Source: Hyperoodon ampullatus (lineage: Eukaryota; Chordata; Mammalia; Artiodactyla; Ziphiidae). From it: a DNA stretch of 64,000 bases. The stretch covers positions 2,232,001 through 2,296,000 of the forward strand of contig CATKHW010000061.1 of the NCBI GenBank assembly GCA_949752795.1, in the 5' to 3' direction. Position 1 is the first letter of the stretch; each line of letters starts with the position of its first letter. Below, piece after piece: positions 24,345 through 38,256 of the stretch. The notes below the pieces were generated by a model. That model had not been told where the DNA came from. It searched no databases and saw only the letters and a program-made list of their open reading frames with translations. The translations under genes were made by a program, and so were the position numbers.

Positions 24345-26083
24345 TTCCTTCAGGGTCTCTGATGAAATCTGGAATGACCCTATCTACAACGACAGCTAGA
24401 TGTGGCATAAGGAGGGACACTTGGGACTGAGACGATTGGTGAGATTGGGTGAGCAAATGCAGACCCTTTAAAGCAATAATGCATGGCACCCATTCCATGG
24501 GTCCGAACTCTCCAGGTTGAAGGGAATATTACTACAGCTATAACATGTGCGGGAAACCTAGAGAACGGACACACTGTGAATACGAAAGGTTTCTAAAACT
24601 CAACGCATAGTCCCTCTCCTGGTGCTCCGGTTTGACTTTCCGTCTGCTTTACTATCAACCTCCCAACTTGGAGAGACAGCCCCTTTAACCTCTTGGTTCG
24701 CACAGGTTGCCAATTTGGCAGAGGATGAAAGGGAAGAGGGAGAACCAATGAGAGAGTAGCTGTTAGGCATTTGGACGGGCACATATCACTGTAATTTCCC
24801 GGCAGGAAGAAGAATTAACCAAATTCTCAGCCACCCACCGGGAACCAGTATAGGTCCTGAACCAAAATTTTGGACTTGCGGTCAGCTCACCAAAAACGAG
24901 TTGAAAAATGGAGCTCAGGGGCACAGCAATTCACAAACTGGCCGAGTAATAAAGGACAACTATCGTCCAAAAATCTGTTGAGGGAAGGCAACGAGGCGGA
25001 CTTGAAAGCGAGGCAGAATAGCAGGAAACAGATTTCAAGAGGTACGTTGGAATCGCCTTTAAAGCACAGGAAGAGGGGCACAACTTCGACAATGATGCAC
25101 TTGGCCAAAAAGGGCGTATGCGTTTTGTCCTGAATATATTCAGGAGAAAACGCATACACCCTTTTTGGCCAAGCAAGCAAGCGGGCAATGCAAATCTGCA
25201 CTACAAAGAAGTATCACTTCCCACCGGTCAAAAGGGACATCCACAAAATGTGTAAGAACAAGAAAGGCAAGACAGGCCCTGGAGAACAGGGAGCCTTGTT
25301 ATGCTGATGGGCGGGATGTAAATTGCCAACTGCCTCTCTGGAGGAGTGCATTCTGTTCCCTAAAACAAGTAAAGAACAGAGCTACAGAGCCAAGGGCACT
25401 ACCAGTCTAGGGAATATACCTTGGGAAAACTGAAAATCAATAAGACAGAGCCACCCCAAAATTTAGGGCTGCACTGCATACAAGGACCTCAACTTGGATA
25501 CACCTTAAGTATCCCAGAAAATATAAACATGGTTCAAAAACTTGTGGTACTTACGTACGATGGAATATCCCTCAGCCATGAAATCAATGTCATAAGACCA
25601 GTAGCAGCAAAATGGGTGGATTCAGGTACGATGATTCTAAGTGAAATAAGTCACACAGAAAAAGAAACTTATCATAAGATATCACTTATGAAGATCCTGT
25701 AAACATGGCTACACTTGAACTGAGTTAGGAAAGAGAACAGTGTCTCACATTTAGAAAACACTCTTATACCTGCTTAAGGGGGAAGGAGAGGTGGGGTGAT
25801 GCATAAAACCAGAGTTTGATATAAGCACAGGTACCGTTCCAAAAACCAACTATGGAATAGACAAGACTTACACCGTCCTCAGCGAAAGGGACTCAAAACC
25901 CCATATTTCCCGCACAGGAAAATATCTGACTAGTAAGAATCTTAAAACCTATGTATTGATATGTCTCCGTAAGGGAATCAAGTGTGTCTAGACTGGCATA
26001 AACATGGCAGCGAGAATCAGCTCAAACCGACTATAAAAAGGAATTTCAAAAACAAAACAAAAAAACTGGGAAATTCTTTACAA
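24345..26083 (+). repeat. Satellite unit 15
   Basis: The first unit of the gaaatctgg type. Private agctagatg near 24406. The palindrome at 25100-25173 is damaged at two pairs: a C-to-G change in the left arm (ttttgtcc) and a G-to-A change in the right arm (catacaccc), neither compensated. Confidence 0.95.
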
Positions 26084-27822
26084 TTCCTTCAGGGTCTCTG
26101 ATGAAGGCTGGAATGACCCTATCTACAACGACAGCTGGATGTGGCATAAGGAGGGACACTTGGGACTGAGACGATTGGTGAGATTGGGTGAGCAAATGCA
26201 GACCCTTTAAAGCAATAATGCATGGCACCCATTCCATGGGTCCGAACTCTCCAGGTTGAAGGGAATATTACTACAGCTATAACATGTGCGGGAAACCTAG
26301 AGAACGGACACACTGTGAATACGAAAGGTTTCTAAAACTCAACGCATAGTCCCTCTCCTGGTGCTCCGGTTTGACTTTCCGTCTGCTTTACTATCAACCT
26401 CCCAACTTGGAGAGACAGCCCCTTTAACCTCTTGGTTCGCACAGGTTGCCAATTTGGCAGAGGATGAAAGGGAAGAGGGAGAACCAATGAGAGAGTAGCT
26501 GTTAGGCATTTGGACGGGCACATATCACTGTAATTTCCCGGCAGGAAGAAGAATTAACCAAATTCTCAGCCACCCACCGGGAACCAGTATAGGTCCTGAA
26601 CCAAAATTTTGGACTTGCGGTCAGCTCACCAAAAACGAGTTGAAAAATGGAGCTCAGGGGCACAGCCATTCACAAACTGGCCGAGTAATAAAGGACAACT
26701 ATCGTCCAAAAATCTGTTGAGGGAAGGCAACGAGGCGGACTTGAAAGCGAGTCAGAATAGCAGGAAACAGATTTCAAGAGGTACGTTGGAATCGCCTTTA
26801 AAGCACAGGAAGAGGGGCACAACTTCGACAATGATGCACTTGGCCAAAAAGGGCGTATGCGTTTTCTCCTGAATATATTCAGGAGAAAACGCATACGCCC
26901 TTTTTGGCCAAGCAAGCAAGCGAGCAATGCAAACCTGCACTACAAAGAGGTATCACTTCCCACCAGTCAAAAGGGACATCCACAAAATGTGTAAGAACAA
27001 GAAAGGCAAGACAGGCCCTGGAGAACAGGGAGCCTTGTTATGCTGATGGGCGGGATGTAAATTGCCAACTGCCTCTCTGGAGGAGTGCATTCTGTTCCCT
27101 AAAACAAGTAAAGAACAGAGCTACAGAGCCAAGGGCACTACCAGTCTAGGGAATATACCTTGGGAAAACTGAAAATCAATAAGACAGAGCCACCCCAAAA
27201 TTTAGGGCTGCACTGCATACAAGGACCTCAACTTGGATACACCTTAAGTATCCCAGAAAATATAAACATGGTTCAAAAACTTGTGGTACTTACGTACGAT
27301 GGAATATCCCTCAGCCATGAAATCAATGTCATAAGACCAGTAGCAGCCAAATGGGTGGATTCAGGTACGATGATTCTAAGTGAAATAAGTCACACAGAAA
27401 AAGAAACTTATCATAAGATATCACTTATGAAGATCCTGTAAACATGGCTACACTTGAACTGAGTTAGGAAAGAGAACAGTGTCTCACATTTAGAAAACAC
27501 TCTTATACCTGCTTAAGGGGGAAGGAGAGGTGGGGTGATGCATAAAACCAGAGTTTGATATAAGCACAGGTACCGTTCCAAAAACCAACTATGGAATAGA
27601 CAAGACCTACACCGTCCTCAGTGAAAGGGACTCAAAACCCCATATTTCCCGCACAGGAAAATATCTGACTAGTAAGAATCTTAAAACCTATGTATTGATA
27701 TGTCTCCGTAAGGGAATCAAGTGTGTCTAGACTGGCATAAACATGGCAGCGAGAATCAGCTCAAACCCACTATAAAAAGGAATTTCAAAAACAAAAGAAA
27801 AAAACTGGGAAATTCTTTACAA
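26084..27822 (+). repeat. Satellite unit 16
   Basis: Carries gaaggctgg, cagccattc and caaacctgc like unit 14. Private: gagtcagaat near 26750, gcgagcaatg near 26920, aagaggtatc, caccagtc, and a G within the A-rich tail near 27797. Palindrome 26839-26912 is perfect. Confidence 0.95.
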
Positions 27823-29561
27823 TTCCTTCAGGGTCTCTGATGAAATCTGGAATGACCCTATCTACAACGACAGCTGGATGTGGCATAAGGAGGGACACTT
27901 GGGACTGAGACGATTGGTGAGATTGGGTGAGCAAATGCAGACCCTTTAAAGCAATAATGCATGGCACCCATTCCATGGGTCCGAACTCTCCAGGTTGAAG
28001 GGAATATTACTACAGTTATAACATGTGCGGGAAACCTAGAGAACGGACACACTGTGAATACGAAAGGTTTCTAAAACTCAACGCATAGTCCCTCTCCTGG
28101 TGCTCCGGTTTGACTTTCCGTCTGCTTTACTATCAACCTCCCAACTTGGAGAGACAGCCCCTTTAACCTCTTGGTTCGCACAGGTTGCCAATTTGGCAGA
28201 GGATGAAAGGGAAGAGGGAGAATCAATGGGAGAGTAGCTGTTAGGCATTTGGACGGGCACATATCACTGTAATTTCCCGGCAGGAAGAAGAATTAACCAA
28301 ATTCTCAGCCACCCACCGGGAACCAGTATAGGTCCTGAACCAAAATTTTGGACTTGCGGTCAGCTCACCAAAAACGAGTTGAAAAATGGAGCTCAGGGGC
28401 ACAGCAATTCACAAACTGGCCGAGTAATAAAGGACAACTATCGTCCAAAAATCTGTTGAGGGAAGGCAACGAGGCGGACTTGAAAGCGAGGCAGAATAGC
28501 AGGAAACAGATTTCAAGAGGTACGTTGGAATCGCCTTTAAAGCACAGGAAGAGGGGCACAACTTCGACAATGATGCACTTGGCCAAAAAGGGCGTATGCG
28601 TTTTCTCCTGAATATATTCAGGAGAAAACGCATATGCCCTTTTTGGCCAAGCAAGCAAGCGGGCAATGCAAATCTGCACTACAAAGAAGTATCACTTCCC
28701 ACCGGTCAAAAGGGACATCCACAAAATGTGTAAGAACAAGAAAGGCAAGGCAGGCCCTGGAGAACAGGGAGCCTTGTTATGCTGATGGGCGGGATGTAAA
28801 TTGCCAACTGCCTCTCTGGAGGAGTGCATTCTGTTCCCTAAAGCAAGTAAAGAACAGAGCTACAGAGCCAAGGGCACTACCAGTCTAGGGAATATACCTT
28901 GGGAAAACTGAAAATCAATAAGACAGAGCCACCCAAAAATTTAGGGCTGCACTGCATACAAGGACCTCAACTTGGATACACCTTAAGTATCCCAGAAAAT
29001 ATAAACATGGTTCAAAAACTTGTGGTACTTACGTACGATGGAATATCCCTCAGCCATGAAATCAATGTCATAAGACCAGTAGCAGCAAAATGGGTGGATT
29101 CAGGTACGATGATTCTAAGTGAAATAAGTCACACAGAAAAAGAAACTTATCATAAGATATCACTTATGAAGATCCTGTAAACATGGCTACACTTGAACTG
29201 AGTTAGGAAAGAGAACAGTGTCTCACATTTAGAAAACACTCTTATACCTGCTTAAGGGGGAAGGAGAGGTGGGGTGATGCATAAAACCAGAGTTTGATAT
29301 AAGCACAGGTACCGTTCCAAAAACCAACTATGGAATAGACAAGACCTACACCGTCCTCAGTGAAAGGGACTCAAAACCCCATATTTCCCGCACAGGAAAA
29401 TATCTGACTAGTAAGAATCTTAAAACCTATGTATTGATATGTCTCCGTAAGGGAATCAAGTGTGTCTAGACTGGCATAAACATGGCAGCGAGAATCAGCT
29501 CAAACCGACTATAAAAAGGAATTTCAAAAACAAAACAAAAAAACTGGGAAATTCTTTACAA
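27823..29561 (+). repeat. Satellite unit 17
   Basis: gaaatctgg type. Private: acagttataac near 28014, gaatcaatggg near 28221, acccaaaaattt near 28932. The palindrome at 28578-28651 has one right-arm C-to-T (catatgccc), which leaves a G:U wobble in RNA. Confidence 0.95.
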
Positions 29562-31300
29562 TTCCTTCAGGGTCTCTGATGAAAGCTGGAATGACCCTAT
29601 CTACAACGACAGCAGAATGTGGCATAAGGAGGGACACTTGGGACTGAGACGATTGGTGAGATTGGGTGAGCAAATGCAGACCCTTTAAAGCAATAATGCA
29701 TGGCACCCATTCCATGGGTCCGAACTCTCCAGGTTGAAGGGAATATTACTACAGCTATAACATGTGCGGGAAACCTAGAGAACGGACACACTGTGAATAC
29801 GAAAGGTTTCTAAAACTCAACGCATAGTCCCTCTCCTGGTGCTCCGGTTTGACTTTCCGTCTGCTTTACTATCAACCTCCCAACTTGGAGAGACAGCCCC
29901 TTTAACCTCTTGGTTCGCACAGGTTGCCAATTTGGCAGAGGATGAAAGGGAAGAGGGAGAACCAATGAGAGAGTAGCTGTTAGGCATTTGGACGGGCACA
30001 TATCACTGTAATTTCCCGGCAGGAAGAAGAATTAACCAAATTCTCAGCCACCCACCGGGAACCAGTATAGGTCCTGAACCAAAATTTTGGACTTGCGGTC
30101 AGCTCACCAAAAACGAGTTGAAAAATGGAGCTCAGGGGCACAGCCATTCACAAACTGGCCGAGTAATAAAGGACAACTATCGTCCAAAAATCTGTTGAGG
30201 GAAGGCAACGAGGCGGACTTGAAAGCGAGGCAGAATAGCAGGAAACAGATTTCAAGAGGTACGTTGGAATCGCCTTTAAAGCACAGGAAGAGGGGCACAA
30301 CTTCGACAATGATGCACTTGGCCAAAACGGGCGTATGCGTTTTCTCCTGAATATATTCAGGAGAAAACGCATACGCCCTTTTTGGCTAAGCAAGCAAGCG
30401 GGCAATGCAAATCTGCACTACAAAGAAGTATCACTTCCCACCGGTCAAAAGGGACATCCACAAAATGTGTAAGAACAAGAAAGGCAAGACAGGCCCTGGA
30501 GAACAGGGAGCCTTGTTATGCTGATGGGCGGGATGTAAATTGCCAACTGCCTCTCTGGAAGAGTGCATTCTGTTCCCTAAAACAAGTAAAGAACAGAGCT
30601 ACAGAGCCAAGGGCACTACCAGTCTAGGGAATATACCTTGGGAAAACTGAAAATCAATAAGACAGAGCCACCCCAAAATTTAGGGCTGCACTGCATACAA
30701 GGACCTCAACTTGGATACACCTTAAGTATCCCAGAAAATATAAACATGGTTCAAAAAATTGTGGTACTTACGTACGATGGAATATCCCTCAGCCATGAAA
30801 TCAATGTCATAAGACCAGTAGCAGCAAAATGGGTGGATTCAGGTACGATGATTCTAAGTGAAATAAGTCACACAGAAAAAGAAACTTATCATAAGATATC
30901 ACTTATGAAGATCCTGTAAACTTGGCTACACTTGAACTGAGTTAGGAAAGAGAACAGTGTCTCACATTTAGAAAACACTCTTATACCTGCTTAAGGGGGA
31001 AGGAGAGGTGGGGTGATGCATAAAACCAGAGTTTGATATAAGCACAGGTACCGTTCCAAAAACCAACTATGGAATAGACAAGACCTACACCGTCCTCAGT
31101 GAAAGGGACTCAAAACCCCATATTTCCCGCAGAGGAAAATATCTGACTAGTAAGAATCTTAAAACCTATGTATTGATATGTCTCCGTAAGGGAATCAAGT
31201 TTGTCTAGACTGGCATAAACATGGCAGCGAGAATCAGCTCAAACCCACTATAAAAAGGAATTTCAAAAACAAAACAAAAAAACTGGGAAATTCTTTACAA
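29562..31300 (+). repeat. Satellite unit 18
   Basis: Carries cagccattc like units 14 and 16. Private: cagcagaatg near 29611, aaacttggctac near 30918, caagtttgtc near 31197. The palindrome at 30317-30390 has two unpaired changes (ccaaaacggg on the left, ggctaag on the right). Confidence 0.95.
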
Positions 31301-33039
31301 TTCCTTCAGGGTCTCTGATGAAATCTGGAATGACCCTATCTACAACGACAGCTGGATGTGGCATAAGGAGGGACACTTGGGACTGAGACGATTGGTGAGA
31401 TTGGGTGAGCAAATGCAGAACCTTTAAAGCAATAATGCATGGCACCCATTCCATGGGACCCAACTCTCCAGGTTGAAGGGAATATTACTACAGCTATAAC
31501 ATGTGCAGGAATCCTAGAGAACGGACACACTGTGAATACGAAAGGTTTCTAAAACTCAACGCATAGTCCCTCTCCTGGTGCTCCGGTTTGACTTTCCGTC
31601 TGCTTTACTATCAACCTCCCAACTTGTAGAGACAGCCCCTTTAACCTCCTGGTTCGCACAGGTTGCCAATTTGGCAGAGGATTAAATGGAAGAGGGAGAA
31701 CCAATGAGAGAGTAGCTGTTAGGCATTTGGACGGGCACATATCACTGTAATTTCCCGGCAGGAAGAAGAATTAACCAAATTCTCAGCCACCCACCGGGAA
31801 CCAGTATAGGTCCTGAACCAAAAATTTGGACTTGCGGTCAGCTCACCAAAAACGAGTTGAAAAATGGAGCTCAGGGGCACAGCAATTCACAAACTGGCCG
31901 AGTAATAAAGGACAACTATCGTCCAAAAATCTGTTGAGGGAAGGCAACGAGGCGGACTTGAAAGCGAGGCAGAATAGCAGGAAACAGATTTCAAGAGGTA
32001 CGTTGGAATCGCCTTTAAAGCACAGGAAGAGGGGCACAACTTCGACAATGATGCACTTGGCCAAAAAGGGCGTATGCGTTTTCTCCTGAATACATTCAGG
32101 AGAAAACGCATACGCCCTTTTTGGCCAAGCAAGCAAGCGGGCAATGCAAATCTGCACTACAAAGAAGTATCACTTCCCACCGGTCAAAAGGGACATCCAC
32201 AAAATGTGTAAGAACAAGAAAGGCAAGACAGGCCCTGGAGAACAGGGAGCCTTGTTATGCTGATGGGCGGGATGTAAATTGCCAACTGCCTCTCTGGAGG
32301 AGTGCATTCTGTTCCCTAAAACAAGTAAAGAACAGAGCTACAGAGCCAAGGGCACTACCAGTCTAGGGAATATAACTTGGGAAAACTGAAAATCAATAAG
32401 ACAGAGCCACCCCAAAATTTAGGGCTGCACTGCATACAAGGACCTCAAATTGGATACACCTTAAGTATCCCAGAAAATATAAACATGGTTCAAAAAATTG
32501 TGGTACTTACGTACGATGGAATATCCCTCAGCCATGAAATCAATGTCATAAGACCAGTAGCAGCAAAATGGGTGGATTCAGGTATGATGATTCTAAGTGA
32601 AATAAGTCACACAGAAAAAGAAACTTATCATAAGATATCACTTATGAAGATCCTGTAAACATGGCTACACTTGAACTGAGTTAGGAAAGAGAACAGTGTC
32701 TCACATTTAGAAAACACTCTTATACCTGCTTAAGGGGGAAGGAGAGGTGGGGTGATGCATAAAACCAGAGTTTGATATAAGCACAGGTACCGTTCCAAAA
32801 ACCAACTATGGAATAGACAAGACCTACACCGTCCTCAGTGAAAGGGACTCAAAACGCCATATTTCCCGCAGAGGAAAGTATCTGACTAGTAAGAATCTTA
32901 AAACCTATGTATTGATATGTCTCCGTAAGGGAATCAAGGGTGTCTAGACTGGCATAAACATGGCAGCGAGAATCAGCTCAAACCCACTATAAAAAGGAAT
33001 TTCAAAAACAAAACAAAAAAACTGGGAAATTCTTTACAA
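31301..33039 (+). repeat. Satellite unit 19
   Basis: Divergent in its RT-like part: cagaaccttt, gggacccaac, aggaatcct, acttgtagag, attaaatggaag. It shares aaaaatttgg, ataacttggg, ctcaaattgg and caagggtgtc with unit 35, sixteen units away. The palindrome at 32056-32129 has its central base pair broken (gaatacattc). Confidence 0.95.
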
Positions 33040-34778
33040 TTCCTTCAGGGTCTCTGATGAAATCTGGAATGACCCTATCTACAACGACAGCTGGATGTGG
33101 CATAAGGAGGGACACTTGGGACTGAGACGATTGGTGAGATTGGGTGAGCAAATGCAGACCCTTTAAAGCAATAATGCATGGCACCCATTCCATGGGTCCG
33201 AACTCTCCAGGTTGAAGGGAATATTACTACAGCTATAACATGTGCAGGAAACCTAGAGAACGGACACACTGTGAATACGAAAGGTTTCTAAAACTCAACG
33301 CATAGTCCCTCTCCTGGTGCTCCGGTTTGACTTTCCGTCTGCTTTACTATCAACCTCCCAACTTGGAGAGACAGCCCCTTTAACCTCCTGGTTCGCACAG
33401 GTTGCCAATTTGGCAGAGGATGAAAGGGAAGAGGGAGAACCAATGAGAGAGTAGCTGTTAGGCATTTGGACGGGCACATATCACTGTAATTTCCCGGCAG
33501 GAAGAAGAATTAACCAAATTCTCAGCCACCCACCGGGAACCAGTATAGGTCCTGAACCAAAATTTTGGACTTGCGGTCAGCTCACCAAAAATGAGTTGAA
33601 AAATGGAGCTCAGGGGCACAGCAATTCACAAACTGGCCGAGTAATAAAGGACAACTATCGTCCAAAAATCTGTTGAGGGAAGGCAACGAGGCGGACTTGA
33701 AAGCGAGGCAGAATAGCAGGAAACAGATTTCAAGAGGTACGTTGGAATCGCCTTTAAAGCACAGGAAGAGGGGCACAACTTCGACAATGATGCACTTGGC
33801 CAAAAAGGGCGTATGCGTTTTCTCCTGAATATATTCAGGAGAAAACGCATACGCCCTTTTTGGCCAAGCAAGCAAGCGGGCAATGCAAATCTGCACTACA
33901 AAGAAGTATCACTTCCCACCGGTCAAAAGGGACATCCACAAAATGTGTAAGAACAAGAAAGGCAAGACAGGCCCTGGAGAACAGGGAGCCTTGTTATGCT
34001 GATGGGCGGGATGTAAATTGCCAACTGCCTCTCTGGAGGAGTGCATTCTGTTCCCTACAACAAGTAAAGAACAGAGCTACAGAGCCAAGGGCACTACCAG
34101 TCTAGGGAATATACCTTGGGAAAAATGAAAATCAATAAGACAGAGCCACCCCAAAATTTAGGGCTGCACTGCATACAAGGACCTCAACTTGGATACACCT
34201 TAAGTATCCCAGAAAATATAAACATGGTTTAAAAAAATTGTGGTACTTACGTACGATGGAATATCCCTCAGCCATGAAATCAATGTCATAAGACCAGTAG
34301 CAGCAAAATGGGTGGATTCAGGTACGATGATTCTAAGTGAAATAAGTCACACAGAAAAAGAAACTTATCATAAGATATCACTTATGAAGATCCTGTAAAC
34401 ATGGCTACACTTGAACTGAGTTAGGAAAGAGAACAGTGTCTCACATTTAGAAAACACTCTTATACCTGCTTAAGGGGGAAGGAGAGGTGGGGTGATGCAT
34501 AAAACCAGAGTTTGATATAAGCACAGGTACCGTTCCAAAAACCAACTATGGAATAGACAAGACCTACACCGTCCTCAGTGAAAGGGACTCAAAACCCCAT
34601 ATTTCCCGCAGAGAAAGTATCTGACTAGTAAGAATCTTAAAACCTATGTATTGATATGTCTCCGTAAGAGAATCAAGTGTGTCTAGACTGGCATAAACAT
34701 GGCAGCGAGAATCAGCTCAAACCCACTATAAAAAGGAATTTCAAAAACAAAACAAAAAAACTGGGAAATTCTTTACTA
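33040..34778 (+). repeat. Satellite unit 20
   Basis: First unit with ccctacaacaag (near 34054). The surviving C-terminal frame is destroyed by ggtttaaaaaaattg (one extra A, near 34228). A 1-bp loss at gcagagaaagt (near 34614) restores the 1,739-bp length. Palindrome 33795-33868 is perfect. Confidence 0.95.
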
Positions 34779-36517
34779 TTCCTTCAGGGTCTCTGATGAA
34801 AGCTGGAATGACCCTATCTACAACGACAGCTGGATGTGGCATAAGGAGGTACACTTGGGACTGAGATGATTGGTGAGATTGGGTGAGCAAATGCAGAAAC
34901 TTTAAAGCAATAATGCATGGCACCCATTCCATGGGTCTGAACTCTCCAGGTTGAAGGGAATATTACTACAGCTATAACATGTGCTGGAAACCTAGGGAAC
35001 GGACACACTGTGAATACGAAAGGTTTCTAAAACTCAACGCATAGTCCCTCTCCTGGTGCTCCAGTTTGACTTTCCGTCTGCTTTACTATCAACCTCCCAA
35101 CTTGGAGAGACAGCCCCTTTAACATCTTGGTTCGCACAGGTTGCCAATTTGGCAGAGGATGAAAGGGAAGAGGGAGAACCAATGAGAGAGTAGCTGTTAG
35201 GCATTTGGACGGGCACATATCACTGTAATTTCCCGGCAGGAAGAAGAATTAACCAAATTCTCAGCCACCCACCGGGAACCAGTATAGGTCCTGAACCAAA
35301 ATTTTGGACTTGCGGTCAGCTCACCAAAAACGAGTTGAAAAATGGAGCTCAGGGGCACAGCAATTCACAAACTGGCCGAGTAATAAAGGACAACTATCGT
35401 CCAAAAATCTGTTGAGGGAAGGCAACGAGGCGGACTTGAAAGCGAGGCAGAATAGCAGGAAACAGATTTCAAGAGGTACGTTGGAATCGCCTTTAAAGCA
35501 CAGGAAGAGGGGCACAACTTCGACAATGATGCACTTGGCCAAAAAGGGCGTATGCGTTTTCTCCTGAATATATTCAGGAGAAAACGCATACGCCCTTTTT
35601 GGCCAAGCAAGCAAGCGGGCAATGCAAATCTGCACTACAAAGAAGTATCACTTCCCACCGGTCAAAAGGGACATCCACAAAATGTGTAAGAACAAGAAAG
35701 GCAAGACAGGCCCTGGAGAACAGGGAGCCTTGTTATGCTGATGGGCGGGATGTAAATTGCCAACTGCCTCTCTGGAGGAGTGCATTCTGTTCCCTACAAC
35801 AAGTAAAGAACAGAGCTACAGAGCCAAGGGCACTACCAGTCTAGGGAATATACCTTGGGAAAACTGAAAATCAATAAGACAGAGCCACCCCAAAATTTAG
35901 GGCTGCACTGCATACAAGGACCTCAACTTGGATACACCTTAAGTATCCCAGAAAATATAAACATGGTTCAAAAAATTGTGGTACTTACGTACGATGGAAT
36001 ATCCCTCAGCCATGAAATCAATGTCATAAGACCAGTAGCAGCAAAATGGGTGGATTCAGGTACGATGATTCTAAGTGAAATAAGTCACACAGAAAAAGAA
36101 ACTTATCATAAGATATCACTTATGAAGATCCTGTAAACATGGCTACACTTGAACTGAGTTAGGAAAGAGAACAGTGTCTCACATTTAGAAAACACTCTTA
36201 TACCTGCTTAAGGGGGAAGGAGAGGTGGGGTGATGCATAAAACCAGAGTTTGATATAAGCACAGGTACCGTTCCAAAAACCAACTATGGAATAGACAAGA
36301 CCTACACCGTCCTCAGTGAAAGGGACTCAAAACCCCATATTTCCCGCAGAGGAAAATATCTGACTAGTAAGAATCTTAAAACCTATGTATTGATATGTCT
36401 CCGTAAGGGAATCAAGTGTGTCTAGACTGGCATAAACATGGGAGCGAGAATCAGCTCAAACCCACTATAAAAAGGAATTTCAAAAACAAAACAAAAAAAC
36501 TGGGAAATTCTTTACAA
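34779..36517 (+). repeat. Satellite unit 21
   Basis: Variants: gaggtacac, gagatgatt, cagaaacttt, ggtctgaac, gtgctgg, cctagggaac, aacatcttgg, ccctacaac. It ends with the gggagcgag variant that marks the boundary to gaaatct-type units. Palindrome 35534-35607 is perfect. Confidence 0.95.
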
Positions 36518-38256
36518 TTCCTTCAGGGTCTCTGATGAAATCTGGAATGACCCTATCTACAACGACAGCTGGATGTGGCATAAGGAGGGACACTTGGGAC
36601 TGAGACGATTGGTGAGATTGGGTGAGCAAATGCAGACCCTTTAAAGCAATAATGCATGGCACCCATTCCATGGGTCCGAACTCTCCAGGTTGAAGGGAAT
36701 ATTACTACAGCTATAACATTTGCAGGAAACCTAGAGAACGGACACACTGTGAATACGAAAGGTTTCTAAAACTCAACGCATAGTCCCTCTCCTGGTGCTC
36801 CGGTTTGACTTTCCGTCTGCTTTACTATCAACCTCCCAACTTGGAGAGACAGCCCCTTTAACCTCTTGGTTCGCACAGGTTGCCAATTTGGCAGAGGATG
36901 AAAGGGAAGAGGGAGAACCAATGAGAGAGTAGCTGTTAGGCATTTGGACGGGCACATATCACTGTAATTTCCCGGCAGGAAGAAGAATTAACCAAATTCT
37001 CAGCCACCCCCCGGGAACCAGTATAGGTCCTGAACCAAAATTTTGGACTTGCGGTCAGCTCACCAAAAACGAGTTGAAAAATGGAGCTCAGGGGCACAGC
37101 AATTCACAAACTGGCCGAGTAATAAAGGACAACTATCGTCCAAAAATCTGTTGAGGGAAGGCAACGAGGCGGACTTGAAAGCGAGGCAGAATAGCAGGAA
37201 ACAGATTTCAAGAGGTACGTTGGAATCGCCTTTAAAGCACAGGAAGAGGGGCACAACTTCGACAATGATGCACTTGGCCAAAAAGGGCGTATGCGTTTTC
37301 TCCTGAATATATTCAGGAGAAAACGCATACGCCCTTTTTGGCCAAGCAAGCAAGCGGGCAATGCAAATCTGCACTACAAAGAAGTATCACTTCCCACCGG
37401 TCAAAAGGGACATCCACAAAATGTGTAAGAACAAGAAAGGCAAGACAGGCCCTGGAGAACAGGGAGCCTTGTTATGCTGATGGGCGGGATGTAAATTGCC
37501 AACTGCCTCTCTGGAGGAGTGCATTCTGTTCCCTACAACAAGTAAAGAACAGAGCTACAGAGCCAAGGGCACTACCAGTCTAGGGAATATACCTTGGGAA
37601 AACTGAAAATCAATAAGACAGAGCCACCCCAAAATTTAGGGCTGCACTGCATACAAGGACCTCAACTTGGATACACCTTAAGTATCCCAGAAAATATAAA
37701 CATGGTTCAAAAAATTGTGGTACTTACGTACGATGGAATATCCCTCAGCCATGAAATCAATGTCATAAGACCAGTAGCAGCAAAATGGGTGGATTCAGGT
37801 ACGATGATTCTAAGTGAAATAAGTCACACAGAAAAAGAAACTTATCATAAGATATCACTTATGAAGATCCTGTAAACATGGCTACACTTGAACTGAGTTA
37901 GGAAAGAGAACAGTGTCTCACATTTAGAAAACACTCTTATACCTGCTTAAGGGGGAAGGAGAGGTGGGGTGATGCATAAAACCAGAGTTTGATATAAGCA
38001 CAGGTACCGTTCCAAAAACCAACTATGGAATAGACAAGACCTACACCGTCCTCAGCGAAAGGGACTCAAAACCCCATATTTCCCGCAGAGGAAAATATCT
38101 GACTAGTAAGAATCTTAAAACCTATGTATTGATATGTCTCCGTAAGGGAATCAAGTGTGTCTAGACTGGCATAAACATGGGAGCGAGAATCAGCTCAAAC
38201 CCACTATAAAAAGGAATTTCAAAAACAAAACAAAAAAACTGGGAAATTCTTTACAA
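36518..38256 (+). repeat. Satellite unit 22
   Basis: gaaatctgg type with aacatttgcagg (near 36715) and ccaccccccggg (near 37006), ccctacaac, and a gggagcgag end. Palindrome 37273-37346 is perfect. Confidence 0.95.

Larger units (their letters stand above)
22606..33039 (+). repeat. Two-unit higher-order repeat, units 14-19 (period 3,478 bp)
   Basis: Units 14, 16 and 18 carry cagccattc, and units 15, 17 and 19 carry cagcaattc. In step with this the unit starts alternate between gaaggct or gaaagct and gaaatct. Units 14 and 16 also share caaacctgc. Three consecutive dimers are present, and the pattern weakens in units 18-19. Confidence 0.75.
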
